Shown here one piece after another: positions 38,753 through 47,712 of a stretch of 64,000 bases of DNA. Below the pieces are notes generated by a model. It did no database searches, had not been told where the DNA came from, and saw nothing but the letters and a program-made list of their open reading frames with translations. The DNA is taken from NCBI GenBank assembly GCA_029243145.1, contig JAQWSQ010000202.1, positions 1 through 64,000 of the forward strand. Direction: 5' to 3'. How positions within the stretch are numbered: the stretch's first letter is position 1; each line of letters starts with the position of its first letter. The position numbers were made by a program, and so were the translations under genes. Source of the stretch: Planctomycetaceae bacterium. Its GTDB lineage: Bacteria; Planctomycetota; Planctomycetia; Planctomycetales; Planctomycetaceae.

Positions 38753-41239
38753 TTATCGCACATACAGAAACTCGCTCGACGAAAGCACCGATTGGCAAAT
38801 CATCTGCCACGCTTTGTGAGTCGGTTCTGTGTCGGTCTCATCGCGAGCAGCGAGAACTTCCAATTGTCTCAAATAGTTGACGATTTGATCTGATTCTGCC
38901 ATTAAAGCTGGCCGGCTGTATGCCAGTTCAAACAGCTGATTGATGCGTTCGGCACTTGATCGTTCCGTTTCAAGGAGACGGTCGGCTGTGGCCGATGACA
39001 GCTTTGTCATCAAATCGGAATTCAACAGCATGAGAGCCTGCGGAGCAATCGTGCTACTTTCCCGATTTCCGTTAAGGACACTCGCATCGGTGTAATCAAA
39101 GAGTTTAAACACGTCGTATAAGTGATTACGGACGACGGGAACATAAATGGAACGTCGGTCAATGTTTTCGTAGCTCGCTTTGTCTTCTGAGGTGTGATTA
39201 AAGAAGAATTCACGGTTTTTCACCGGAACCAAACTTCCTCCCATCGTCGTGTCGAGTGTCCCGCTGACCGCCAACAATGCATCGCGAATGGATTCGGCAT
39301 CCAGACGATGCAAATCATAACGCCAATAGAATTTGTTACCTGGATCAATCGAGGCGGCCCGCTCATCAAGTCCGCTTTGCCGTTGATACGCGGCAGAGAG
39401 CATGATCGTGCGATGGAGAGTTTTGAGTGACCAGCCCTGCTCCACAAATTGAATGGCCAGCCAATCGAGTAATTCAGGATGAGTGGGTGGTTGCCCACGC
39501 AGACCGAAGTTATCGACTGTCGGCACGAGACCTTTACCAAAATGCCAACGCCACACACGATTGACGATGACCCGCGAAGTGAGCGGATGATCGTCGGCTG
39601 TCAGCCATTTGGCAAATTGCAAACGGCCACTTTCGCCCTCGGGAATTGGAGCCTGCTCTGTGCCGGCCAGCACCAGTGGAAATCGTCGAGGAACATTGTC
39701 TCCCAAAGTCAGATGACTGCCGCGGACGTGAACTTGCGTGTTGGCGATGTCGCCTTCTTTCACACCCATGGCGGTCGGAAGTTCGGGAAGAGTCTCTTCG
39801 AGTTGTTTCAGTTCCTCACGCAGTTTTTTGAGTTCTGTTTGTGTCTTTTCGGGAAAACGCTTTTCCACGTCTTTCGGAACAGTTTCGCCAGTCGGTGCGG
39901 GAAGTTCTTTTTTCGCCGTCGCAATCAGATTTTCGATTGTCGCTTTCTGCTCTTTGATTTTCTGATCGTGTTTGTCTTTGTGCTGGGTTTCTTCAGCAGT
40001 GGCAATGAGATTCTCATTCCATTTGGCAATCGTGACGAACGACTCCATAGTCCGTGTGCTTTTGAAGATACCCGCTAATGCGTAATAATCTTTTTGTGCG
40101 ATAGGATCGAATTTATGATCGTGGCAGCGAGCACAGCCCATCGTCAACCCGATCAATCCACGCCCGATGGTGTCGAGTTGTTCGTCGATGATATCCATCT
40201 CCATTTTGGATTTATCGGGTTCTGCAAGAACTTTCGGGCCAAGCACCAAATAGCCGGTCGCGATCAGATTTTCGCGTCGCGCTGATAAATCTTCTCCTGC
40301 GTCAATCAAATCTCCCGCAAGTTGTTCCGTCAGAAACTGGTTGTACGGTTTGTCGGCATTCAAAGAATTGACCACGTAATCTCGGTAACGCCAAGCATTG
40401 CCGTGAGCAACATTTTCATCGAGACCGTTCGAGTCGGCATAGCGGACCACATCGAGCCAATGTCGTCCCCAGCGTTCGCCGTAATGCGGAGAAGCCAGCA
40501 AGCGATCAATCACCTTCTGAAAAGCATCCGCAGAACTATCAGCCAGAAAGACATCCACTTCATGTGGAGTGGGTGGCAAACCAATCAGATCGAACGTCGC
40601 GCGTCTGATAAGAGTTCGTTTGTCGGCGGGCGGAACCGGTGTGATGTTTTTCTCGTCAAGCTGTGCTAACAGAAACGCATCAATGGGATTGTTGACCTGA
40701 GCAGAATTCGACACTGCAGGATTCGAGACTGCGGGGACTTCATGTTTGACCAATGGCTGAAAGGACCAATGTTGGCGTCCTTTTTCGAGATCGATGCTAC
40801 TCGCATGTTGAATTTTGACTTTGCCCGTATCGGGATGCGGTGCCCCCATTTCGACCCATTTGGTGAGATCGGCGATTTGGGCGTCACTCAACTTCTCTTC
40901 GGGAGGCATCTTCAGATCATTATCGCGGTAAGTGACCGCCGTGACGATCAAGCTGCCTTTCGAATTGCCCGGCAGCAACGCAGGCCCGGCTTTTCCTCCC
41001 GTCAGCATCCCGGCGAGCGTATCGAGACGCAAGTCGGACTCCTGCAAATCCTCGTTGTGGCAGTCGTAGCAAGAGTTGGCCAGCAATGGACGGATCTTGT
41101 TTTCAAAGAAGCGAATCTGCTCAGCACTTGGTTCGGCATTTTTTGACTCCGCAGTCTCAGCCGCGGAGATCACGCCCGCCGAGCAAAAAGTCAGCAGAAC
41201 AGTCAACAGAGTTCTAAGAGTATGCAATAAATGATTCAT
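38753..41239 (-). CDS. PSD1-type cytochrome protein (PSCyt1-DUF1549-DUF1553)
   Basis: An 828-residue secreted protein. ATG 41239 opens a signal peptide (TLRTLLTVLLTFCSAGVISA); upstream in-frame codons to 41290 are unlike a start. PSCyt1 carries CYDCH and DLKMPPEEKLS; DUF1549 carries KRTLIRRATFDLIGLPPTP, SPHYGERWGRHWLDVVRY and CARCH; a Lys/Glu-rich coiled coil (about 450-510) stands where the plus-strand paralogue has a LamG domain; DUF1553 has SRVIVNRVWRWHFGKGLV. It is the first gene of a PSD1-DUF1501 operon. Confidence 0.92.
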   Translation of the reverse strand: MNHLLHTLRTLLTVLLTFCSAGVISAAETAESKNAEPSAEQIRFFENKIRPLLANSCYDCHNEDLQESDLRLDTLAGMLTGGKAGPALLPGNSKGSLIVTAVTYRDNDLKMPPEEKLSDAQIADLTKWVEMGAPHPDTGKVKIQHASSIDLEKGRQHWSFQPLVKHEVPAVSNPAVSNSAQVNNPIDAFLLAQLDEKNITPVPPADKRTLIRRATFDLIGLPPTPHEVDVFLADSSADAFQKVIDRLLASPHYGERWGRHWLDVVRYADSNGLDENVAHGNAWRYRDYVVNSLNADKPYNQFLTEQLAGDLIDAGEDLSARRENLIATGYLVLGPKVLAEPDKSKMEMDIIDEQLDTIGRGLIGLTMGCARCHDHKFDPIAQKDYYALAGIFKSTRTMESFVTIAKWNENLIATAEETQHKDKHDQKIKEQKATIENLIATAKKELPAPTGETVPKDVEKRFPEKTQTELKKLREELKQLEETLPELPTAMGVKEGDIANTQVHVRGSHLTLGDNVPRRFPLVLAGTEQAPIPEGESGRLQFAKWLTADDHPLTSRVIVNRVWRWHFGKGLVPTVDNFGLRGQPPTHPELLDWLAIQFVEQGWSLKTLHRTIMLSAAYQRQSGLDERAASIDPGNKFYWRYDLHRLDAESIRDALLAVSGTLDTTMGGSLVPVKNREFFFNHTSEDKASYENIDRRSIYVPVVRNHLYDVFKLFDYTDASVLNGNRESSTIAPQALMLLNSDLMTKLSSATADRLLETERSSAERINQLFELAYSRPALMAESDQIVNYLRQLEVLAARDETDTEPTHKAWQMICQSVLSSSEFLYVR

Positions 41240-41476
41240 GAGACCGACGTCGTAATTGAGGAATCCACAAAGGTGGTGAGCGAGCGTCATATAAAAGGTG
41301 GGAAATCGAACTAATTCCGATCAATTATACTGTAACCGTGAATTGGAGAATATCATAAGACATTTTTCTGACTGAGTGATATTTCCGGATCTTCAAAGAC
41401 TTCTCGCATTGTCAATCTTCTCATCACATAATGTCATTGTAACCGACACACTCATTACTTTCGCGGATTGATCATC

Positions 41477-42808
41477 ATGGACCGCCGTCATTTTCTGCAA
41501 ACAACCGCCGCATTATCCCTGGCATCAGCCACCAGTTCTACGGCTCAGGCTCAGTCCAAAAATGAAGAATTGACGGGCAAAGCCGCCCTCACCGAGCAAC
41601 TCAACCCCACGATTCAAGATGCCCGCAACGTGGCTCTCTCGATCTTGAAACCGAGCGAGAAAGAGTTGCAACGTGGCCTCGAATTGCACGCCGCTTCAAT
41701 GGTCTTCGACACTTATGGCTTCTCTCCCCGCGCGGCCATTGATGGCGACCGAATGAAGACACTCGTTGAGGCCGGCGCATCTGACATCGAAGTCAAAGAT
41801 CTGAGCGAACAGATGACGATGACGCGCTATGTGACCGACCCCATCGAACAAGCCGAATATCTCTCCGCTTGGCGATCTTCGGGAGTCACGTGCATTTTTC
41901 AGAACGCAGGCGAAGAAGGACAAGACCCTCTCCGTCTCCTCAAACGGTTATCGAATTTCACTTACGCCACCGACATGCTGAAGGACTATGTGGCCAAAGC
42001 CGCCGTTCCTGATGACATTACCGCCGCCAAAGAAGAAGGGCGACATTGCCTCTACTTCACCGGAAATGGAGTCCCCCTGACTCAACAATGGGTCTCGGTC
42101 GAAGATGAACTACGATATCTGCAAGTTTATTTTAAGCTCGGCATCCGCATGATGCACTTGACCTATCAGCGACGCAACATGATTGGTGATGGGTGCGGTG
42201 AACCGGCAAACGCGGGACTGAGCGATTTTGGTCGTGCGGTCATCCGCGAGATGAATCGTGTTGGCGTCATTCCCGATTGCGCGCATTCCGGTTGGCAAAC
42301 TTCTCTTGAAGCCGCACAACTCTCCGAAAAACCACTCGTCGCATCACACTCAATATGTGGCGGCATCTATCCGCACATTCGCAGCAAACCGGATGAAGTC
42401 ATCAAAGCCATTGCCGATACTGGCGGTATGATCGGAATCTGCTGCATCCCACGATATTTACGAGGAAAAGGTGATATCACCGCGTTACTCGATCACATCG
42501 ATTATGCGGTCAAGTTAGTCGGCGTGGACCATGTCGGCATCGGGACTGATGTCTCGTATAATTCACAGCAATCGTCGGCTGAGAGAAAGAAAGTCCCATC
42601 ACGCGGGAAAAAACGTGCCGACTTCCGCTCGCTCTGGCCAAACGATAATTACAAAACGACCTCCGAAATGACCCGCAGCATCGCGTGGACAAACTGGCCA
42701 CTCTTTACCGTCGGCTTGGTCCAACGAGGCTACTCGGATAGCGATATCCGTCAAATCATCGGCGGAAACATGTTGCGAGTTTGCGAAGCCTCATTGTCAG
42801 AGGGTTGA
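41477..42808 (+). CDS. Membrane dipeptidase family (M19), Tat-exported
   Basis: A 443-residue M19 (renal dipeptidase-like) protein with Tat signal MDRRHFLQTTAALSLASA. The family blocks are RMMHLTYQRRNMIGDGCGE, IPDCAHSGW, KPLVASHSICGGIYPHIR, TGGMIGICCIP and VDHVGIGTDVS. The usual N-terminal metal motif HxD is replaced by a more distant ELHAASMVFDTYG, so metal binding there is less certain. Members hydrolyse dipeptides or act as lactonases or in secondary metabolism; substrate unknown. ATG 41477 begins the Tat signal; TTG 41468 is an alternative. Confidence 0.87.
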   Translation: MDRRHFLQTTAALSLASATSSTAQAQSKNEELTGKAALTEQLNPTIQDARNVALSILKPSEKELQRGLELHAASMVFDTYGFSPRAAIDGDRMKTLVEAGASDIEVKDLSEQMTMTRYVTDPIEQAEYLSAWRSSGVTCIFQNAGEEGQDPLRLLKRLSNFTYATDMLKDYVAKAAVPDDITAAKEEGRHCLYFTGNGVPLTQQWVSVEDELRYLQVYFKLGIRMMHLTYQRRNMIGDGCGEPANAGLSDFGRAVIREMNRVGVIPDCAHSGWQTSLEAAQLSEKPLVASHSICGGIYPHIRSKPDEVIKAIADTGGMIGICCIPRYLRGKGDITALLDHIDYAVKLVGVDHVGIGTDVSYNSQQSSAERKKVPSRGKKRADFRSLWPNDNYKTTSEMTRSIAWTNWPLFTVGLVQRGYSDSDIRQIIGGNMLRVCEASLSEG

Positions 42809-42934
42809 TTTAGAACGATCAGCTTCAGCGGTCGATTGAGGTGTCACTCGGCCCACGGCAATGATGGATCGTTTTCGAAAGTAGTAGAGAATTCCAACAA
42901 CGAAATAGTACGACACTTAAATGACCATCCCTCA

Positions 42935-44143
42935 TCACTTGCTCACTGAAAATTGATGGACGGTCGTGTGTTTATAGACTTGTCCCGGTTCGAGAACCGA
43001 ACTGGGGAAGTCGGGCTGATTGGGAGAATCGGGGAACAATTGTGTTTCCAGGCAGAAGCCTTCGTTCTTGTTGAACCCGCCGTTATTCTCTTCGCCGTTC
43101 AGAAAGTTCCCGGTGTAGAACTGGATGCCGGGCTGATCGGTGCTGACCGTCATGACGCGACCAGTTTCGGGGTCCACGACCGACGCGGCAGGTCGTAGAG
43201 TTCCCTGTTCTCCATTCACCACCCAACAATGATCGTAGCCACCTTCGACTTGATCGATACGCTCGCCGATGGTGTGTACGGCGGTGAAGTCCATCGGAGT
43301 GTCGGCGACGGGTGAAAGTTCGCCGGTGGGAATGGCGGCTTCACCGACGGGCAAGTATTGATCGCACTCCAGAGTCAGTTGATGATCGAGAATCTTTCCC
43401 GAACTGGCACCACCCAAGTTCCAGTAACAGTGGTTGGTCAAGTTGACGACGGTTTTTTGATCGGAGGTCGCCGAGTATTCCATGCGGAGTTCATTATCGG
43501 CAGTCAAAATGTAACGCGATTCCACTTTTAGAGTGCCGGGATACCCTTCTTCTCCATCGACACTGGTGTAATTCAAAACGATGCCGACCTGATCGTCCTT
43601 CGGCACCATCAATGCCGCCTGCCAGACAACTTTATCGAACCCTTGTTCTCCCCCGTGCAGATGGCTGGGGGCGTTGTTGGTGGCGAGAGTGTATTCTTTG
43701 TCATCGAGAGTAAATTTGCCGTTGGCGATTCGGTTGGCGTAGCGTCCCACAACCGCACCGAAGTAGGGGCCGTTATTGAGCCAGCCCGCCAAATCTGGCT
43801 GAGTGAGCGTCACGTTCTCGGCATTGCCATTCTTATCGGGGACAATCACCGATGTGACAATGGCTCCATAGTTGATCACACTCACCGTCATGCCGTTGTC
43901 ATTGGTCAAGTGGTATTGGGTGATCGGCGTGCCATCGGGCATCTCGCCGTAAGGTTCGGACTCTGAACGCATCGCAGGTTCCTCGCTGGGTGTATGTTCT
44001 GAATGATGGTCGTGATCGTGTTCGCCGACCGGTGGTGTGTTGGTCTCTTCGCCGTTGGGTTGGCCCGTCGGTTGGCAACTGACGGAAGCGGTCAGCAGAC
44101 AAGCGGCGGAAAACAAAGAGAAGACGCGAAGAGTCGGCAACAT
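42935..44143 (-). CDS. Lipoprotein aldose 1-epimerase
   Basis: A 402-residue aldose epimerase (galactose mutarotase family), here a predicted lipoprotein: FSLFSAACLLTASVSC with the lipobox Cys, then a His/Glu/Pro-rich linker (GEHDHDHHSEHTPSEEP) before the enzyme domain. Catalytic-domain motifs include GRYANRIANGKF, NAPSHLHGGEQGFDKVVW (active-site His), VVNLTNHCYWNLGG (second His), and the C-terminal GFCLETQLFPDSPNQPDFPS (Glu base region). It should interconvert sugar anomers on the outer side of a membrane. ATG 44143 opens the signal; upstream codons to 44215 lack one. Confidence 0.92.
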   Translation of the reverse strand: MLPTLRVFSLFSAACLLTASVSCQPTGQPNGEETNTPPVGEHDHDHHSEHTPSEEPAMRSESEPYGEMPDGTPITQYHLTNDNGMTVSVINYGAIVTSVIVPDKNGNAENVTLTQPDLAGWLNNGPYFGAVVGRYANRIANGKFTLDDKEYTLATNNAPSHLHGGEQGFDKVVWQAALMVPKDDQVGIVLNYTSVDGEEGYPGTLKVESRYILTADNELRMEYSATSDQKTVVNLTNHCYWNLGGASSGKILDHQLTLECDQYLPVGEAAIPTGELSPVADTPMDFTAVHTIGERIDQVEGGYDHCWVVNGEQGTLRPAASVVDPETGRVMTVSTDQPGIQFYTGNFLNGEENNGGFNKNEGFCLETQLFPDSPNQPDFPSSVLEPGQVYKHTTVHQFSVSK

Positions 44144-44476
44144 GTCTGACCTCGACGATGTGTGTATGGAATGGATATGTTTTCTAATCTTCACCAGATC
44201 GACCGACATCTGCAAGGATTTCTCGTCTGAAAAGAGAATCTTACTTTGAGATCGAGAAGCGGCGATGACCTGGCCTTCGTTTTCATCTCGCCCCGTTTGG
44301 CCACGCCGACGTGTTTGACGAGCAAACGATGCATTTCAGTGCTTTCATAATCTGCAAAGAAGCCTCTCCCACCATTATTTGAAAACCTCCAAGGGAGAGA
44401 TTAGGAGGGACCATTACGACAAAACTTCCGCTGCCTGCGGCACACCGATAGAGATGCGATCGGTGCTACCCAGATT

Positions 44477-44513
44477 GTCGGGTTACGGCTCGCTTCGCTC
44501 GGACTAACCCGAC
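44477..44513. repeat. Inverted repeat GTCGGGTTA / TAACCCGAC
   Basis: Two perfect 9-bp arms flank a 19-nt GC-rich centre that has its own CTCGCTTCGCTCGG symmetry. It is of the type repeated between genes in planctomycetes. Confidence 0.65.
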
Positions 44514-44562
44514 CTACTTTTTTTTCACTGCGCCTCAGCGCCTCTGCGTGAGTCTCTTTTCA

Positions 44563-44586
44563 CACTGGCGGACAAGCCGTCCAGTG
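44563..44586. repeat. Hairpin CACTGGCGG with one bulge
   Basis: CACTGG pairs with CCAGTG and the inner CGG with CCG around a bulged T, leaving a 5-nt loop. A related GCCAGC/GCTGGC hairpin lies at 47713-47728. Confidence 0.5.
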
Positions 44587-44745
44587 CCACGCAATAACAG
44601 TATGAAGCTCTTTGCGTTTCTTCGCGTCTCGGCGGCTTTGGTGCGTCAAATAATGATCATGCCGTACCAGAGTTAGCGTTCGTGGTTCGCCGACAGGCGA
44701 CTCGATCTTTGACAATTTGAACGTCATTACAACTCGCAGACCCCC

Positions 44746-44759
44746 GCGGCTTGCGCCGC
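44746..44759. repeat. Hairpin GCGGC-TTGC-GCCGC
   Basis: A perfect 5-bp stem with a TTGC loop (GCAA on the other strand). Confidence 0.55.
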
Positions 44760-44800
44760 AGGGCTATCAGAAAACGCGTCTCTAACAACATAGCCCATAG

Positions 44801-44823
44801 CCCCACTGCGCAAGCAGTTGGGG
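44801..44823. repeat. Hairpin CCCCACTGC-GCAA-GCAGTTGGGG
   Basis: A 9-bp stem with one bulged T and the GCAA loop on the plus strand. A preceding ATAGCCC is repeated at 44790-44796 and 44797-44803 and is inverted as GGGCTAT at 44761-44767, linking this hairpin to the previous one. Confidence 0.55.
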
Positions 44824-45001
44824 TCGGTTCAAATGTCATAGATTGTTCAACAATGACGACCGCTGCAACGTGAGAAAGGAGGCGATCTCGCGTGGCGTGG
44901 AAAATGCGTTTTCACAAAAAAGCGACAACTCACCAACGCGAGGCAATCAACGCAAGCCGATGAGAGCCAACAACTTGCTCAAGAGTACACAAGATTTGGA
45001 A

Positions 45002-45077
45002 TCAAGATTCGGCAACATTTGCGTCAAGATTCGGTCAACATTCGGTCAAGGTGTGTCCCCGAATTTCCGAATCTTGA
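45002..45077. repeat. 22-bp direct repeat with an inverted copy of its core
   Basis: TCAAGATTCGGCAACATTTGCG (45002-45023) is followed directly by a variant unit (45024-45045), then a partial third start TCAAGG. The core TCAAGATTCGG recurs inverted as CCGAATCTTGA at 45067-45077. It lies about 200 nt before the YfhO-like gene. Confidence 0.65.
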
Positions 45078-45275
45078 CATCTTGAAACGGGTGTTGAGTG
45101 TTCAGGAAACGCGGCGAGTTGATCGCTATCATGTGACCTCACTGACAAGCTTGGAGGTTTTTGCGTGCGGAGAAGTGGCACAATGAGAGAAAGTCTAATG
45201 AAGTTCGCTACTTGCGTAGATGGTTGAATTCTGACAACATCGTGAGACCTGACATTCACCGGATATCGTTGCAGT

Positions 45276-47396
45276 ATGAGATTCAAACCCGCCTCAATCC
45301 TGATAGTCCTTGCCGTCGCGACCGGCTTGACCTATCTCTTTTGGGAACTGCTTTGGTTGGGTGGAGGATGGATCGGCGGTGACATGTATTCCTATTTCAT
45401 GCCACAGAAGCTGGTCTACCAGGAAGCCCTCCAACGTGGTGACTGGGCTTTGTGGAACGACGTGGTCTCGCTCGGCTATCCTCAACATGCAGAGAGTCAA
45501 ACGGGCGTCTTCTATCCATTTCATCTACTGTTTTATTCGACTCTCTCGCTCAATGATGCCTATCACATCAACCAGTTGGTCCATTACATTATTGCCTTTG
45601 CCGGGATGGCTTTGCTCGCTCAATCGTTCGGGTTGTCATTGCGGGCTGCGTTACTGGCGAGTCTGGTGTATGTGTATGGCTGGTTTCCACCAAGAAATTG
45701 CCTGGAGTGGGCCATCATCGGCGGCGCTTGGATGCCTTGGGCGATCTGGTCTGTGAATCAGTTTTTGACGACACGCCACTGGCGGTATCTGATCGGCCTG
45801 TCGGTCTTCGTCTGCTTGCAACTTCTGCCCGGCCATTTTGTCATCGGGTTTTTGACCATCCTGACTTCCCTCGCCTTCACGCTGGCGCGTCTGTGGTGGA
45901 TCCCTAAGTTCGATGCCAAACAAGAGGCTCCATCAACCTCACCGTTACGCAGAGTCCCCGTGTTTCTCGCCGTGATGGGAGCGGTCGGCTGCGGGTTTTT
46001 GCTCGCGGGAATTCAACTTCTCCCCACCTGGCATCTCAAACAAGGCAGTCAGCGAGACAACGCCGTCCATGATGTTGCGTACGGACACTTGCCGCCCGGC
46101 TATTTGTCTCAAGTGGTGATGCCTTGGAAGTGGTACGGATTGGCTCCTGCGGAACGTGATAACGCACTCAATCAGATGAAAGTCCTGACGGCACACTCAG
46201 CCACCAATCAAGCAGAAGCTCATCTCTACTTTGGATTGATCCCGTTACTGCTCGCCTTGCTGGGACTTATTCCGACAAAAGAACAGAGACCTTTCACCGG
46301 TCGGCAACGACTGTTTTTGTGGTCGCTGGCGATTCTGGCTCTGACGTATGCCTTTGGTTGGTGGCTGCCCATCACTCGGCATCTGCCGGGGTTTTCGTTC
46401 TTCATTGGTCCGGGACGTTACGGATTGATCACAACATTGGCAATCGCGTTACTCGCGGCAGAATCGGCCGACTGTTGGTTTGGAAAGATTCATCTCGGTA
46501 CTCGGACACTTGTCTGGGGAATCGTCTTGGCATTGACGATGGCTGATCTGTATATCCTCCCGGGCAATGTCCGCTATGCCTACACCGTTTCGAATCCTCC
46601 CATCAACTATCGAGATCAAAGCCCCGTCAAAGAGTTTCTTACCGATGTTCAAGGGCAAACGGGGCAACCAGTGAGACTTTATGCTCCGGGTGCGAATCTG
46701 CCCTCACTGCTTGGGTTTTCGACAGTTCCCGAATACCTGGGTCTCGGACCTGCCGAGTATTACGAAGACAATTTGCGTATTCCTCCACCACCTGAATTGG
46801 CTGAAGGGGAGAGTATACTGCCGGTTGATGATGCATTCATTCACTGGATACAAAACGCCGGCGTGACTCACCTCTTGACCGAACAGCCACTTTCGCGAGA
46901 TTGGCCGGCTGAACTGGTTCTGAAAGTGAACGATCCCTTTTTGAATGCCTGTTGGGGACGCGGCCCGAATGCCGTCCATTATCTCTCCCGGCTTGAAGAG
47001 ACGCGCGGACGCTGGTTTTGGGAGAAAGATTCACCCGAGAACAATGTGGCATTAGTGGAAAGCGTACCCCATCGCAAAGAATATTTGGTCAATAACGAGT
47101 CCTCAAATCGATTGACGGTCACAGAATTAATGTCTCCCGGTTGGAAGGTGACGATTGATGGACGGCCTGCAAAAGCGACCAAGCAGGAAGAACTTTTTCG
47201 CGGCGTAGAAATTCCTGCTGGCGAGCATCGGATTGTCTGGAGCTACGAACCGGTCTCATTTAAGATCGGGATTTGGATCAGCGCCTTCACGTTATTGTTT
47301 CTCGCCGGTGTTGCCCATATTCGTTTTTGGCATCCGGGCAAATTGACGTGGTTTGATTCAAACTATGATCGCTCTCAGCAAAAGGAGAGCACTTAA
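45276..47396 (+). CDS. YfhO-like multi-pass membrane protein
   Basis: A 706-residue integral membrane protein. The N-terminal two-thirds is a series of about 11-12 hydrophobic helices starting with ILIVLAVATGLTYLFWELLW; the first loop has GGDMYSYFMPQKLVYQEAL and then GYPQHAESQTGVFYPFHLL, a pattern of the YfhO / GT-C-like glycosyltransferase superfamily (acidic residue in the first outer loop). The C-terminal part (about 430-680) is extracytoplasmic and beta-rich (SPGWKVTIDGRPAKATKQ), then a last helix. In Firmicutes YfhO family members glycosylate teichoic acids; the substrate here is unknown. A short unknown gene follows after one base. Confidence 0.82.
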   Translation: MRFKPASILIVLAVATGLTYLFWELLWLGGGWIGGDMYSYFMPQKLVYQEALQRGDWALWNDVVSLGYPQHAESQTGVFYPFHLLFYSTLSLNDAYHINQLVHYIIAFAGMALLAQSFGLSLRAALLASLVYVYGWFPPRNCLEWAIIGGAWMPWAIWSVNQFLTTRHWRYLIGLSVFVCLQLLPGHFVIGFLTILTSLAFTLARLWWIPKFDAKQEAPSTSPLRRVPVFLAVMGAVGCGFLLAGIQLLPTWHLKQGSQRDNAVHDVAYGHLPPGYLSQVVMPWKWYGLAPAERDNALNQMKVLTAHSATNQAEAHLYFGLIPLLLALLGLIPTKEQRPFTGRQRLFLWSLAILALTYAFGWWLPITRHLPGFSFFIGPGRYGLITTLAIALLAAESADCWFGKIHLGTRTLVWGIVLALTMADLYILPGNVRYAYTVSNPPINYRDQSPVKEFLTDVQGQTGQPVRLYAPGANLPSLLGFSTVPEYLGLGPAEYYEDNLRIPPPPELAEGESILPVDDAFIHWIQNAGVTHLLTEQPLSRDWPAELVLKVNDPFLNACWGRGPNAVHYLSRLEETRGRWFWEKDSPENNVALVESVPHRKEYLVNNESSNRLTVTELMSPGWKVTIDGRPAKATKQEELFRGVEIPAGEHRIVWSYEPVSFKIGIWISAFTLLFLAGVAHIRFWHPGKLTWFDSNYDRSQQKEST

Positions 47397-47397
47397 A

Positions 47398-47700
47398 ATG
47401 GGATTACTCCTCAGATTTCCTAACGTCACTTGTCAAACTGGCGGTGAAGAGCATTCAGGCTGGCTGCCTCCCAATGCTTCGAAGCCAAGTCCGACACCAA
47501 TAATCATTTATCAAGCGGACGTGAGTCTCGAATTTGATGGATCTGGATATCTTGTCATCTGCGCCGCACACCTACCCGAACATCAGTGTGCGCCGTACAC
47601 TTTTGATGAATGGCATGCATCCAAAGAAGTTGCGATGCAAAGCATAAATGAGCAATTCAAACTCGATATCTCCGATCATATAGGAGAAGTGGAAGAGTAA
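47398..47700 (+). CDS. Small protein of unknown function, coupled to YfhO-like gene
   Basis: A 100-residue protein I do not recognise. ATG 47398 lies one base after the YfhO-like stop, and its ribosome-binding sequence AAAGGAGAG is within the last codons of that gene, so it is probably translationally coupled. It has no signal peptide or membrane helix. Visible features: LLLRFPNVTCQTGGEEHSGW, a strand YQADVSLEFDGSGYLVICA, and an acidic end. Its size and fold pattern (alternating strands and one helix) resemble small immunity or DUF-type proteins, but nothing supports a specific call. Confidence 0.6.
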   Translation: MGLLLRFPNVTCQTGGEEHSGWLPPNASKPSPTPIIIYQADVSLEFDGSGYLVICAAHLPEHQCAPYTFDEWHASKEVAMQSINEQFKLDISDHIGEVEE

Positions 47701-47712
47701 TCAACGTCCCCT

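Larger units (their letters stand above)
44144..45275. other. 1.1-kb gene-free, repeat-rich region
   Basis: No open frame here has a domain or believable start. The stretch is a mosaic of short intergenic elements: a GTCGGGTTA inverted repeat (44477-44513), a CACTGGCGG hairpin (44563-44586), GCGGC-TTGC-GCCGC (44746-44759), a CCCCACTGC/GCAGTTGGGG hairpin with GCAA loop (44801-44823), and a 22-bp direct repeat (45002-45045). CGCCTCAGCGCCTCTGCGTG (44531-44550) and a similar TTTGCGTTTCTTCGCGTCTC stretch (44610-44629) resemble widely scattered intergenic repeats. The right end should contain the promoter of the YfhO-like gene. Confidence 0.65.

Noticed and set aside
39479-40078. Plus-strand 199-codon open frame
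   Set aside because: Antisense to the coiled-coil part of the PSD1 gene, where biased codons keep the opposite strand open.
45002-45045. Tandem repeats considered as a CRISPR array
   Set aside because: The 22-bp units are directly adjacent with no spacers, and no cas gene is present.
44657-45085. Short open frames in the repeat-rich region
   Set aside because: They run through palindromic repeats, have no start context and no domain.
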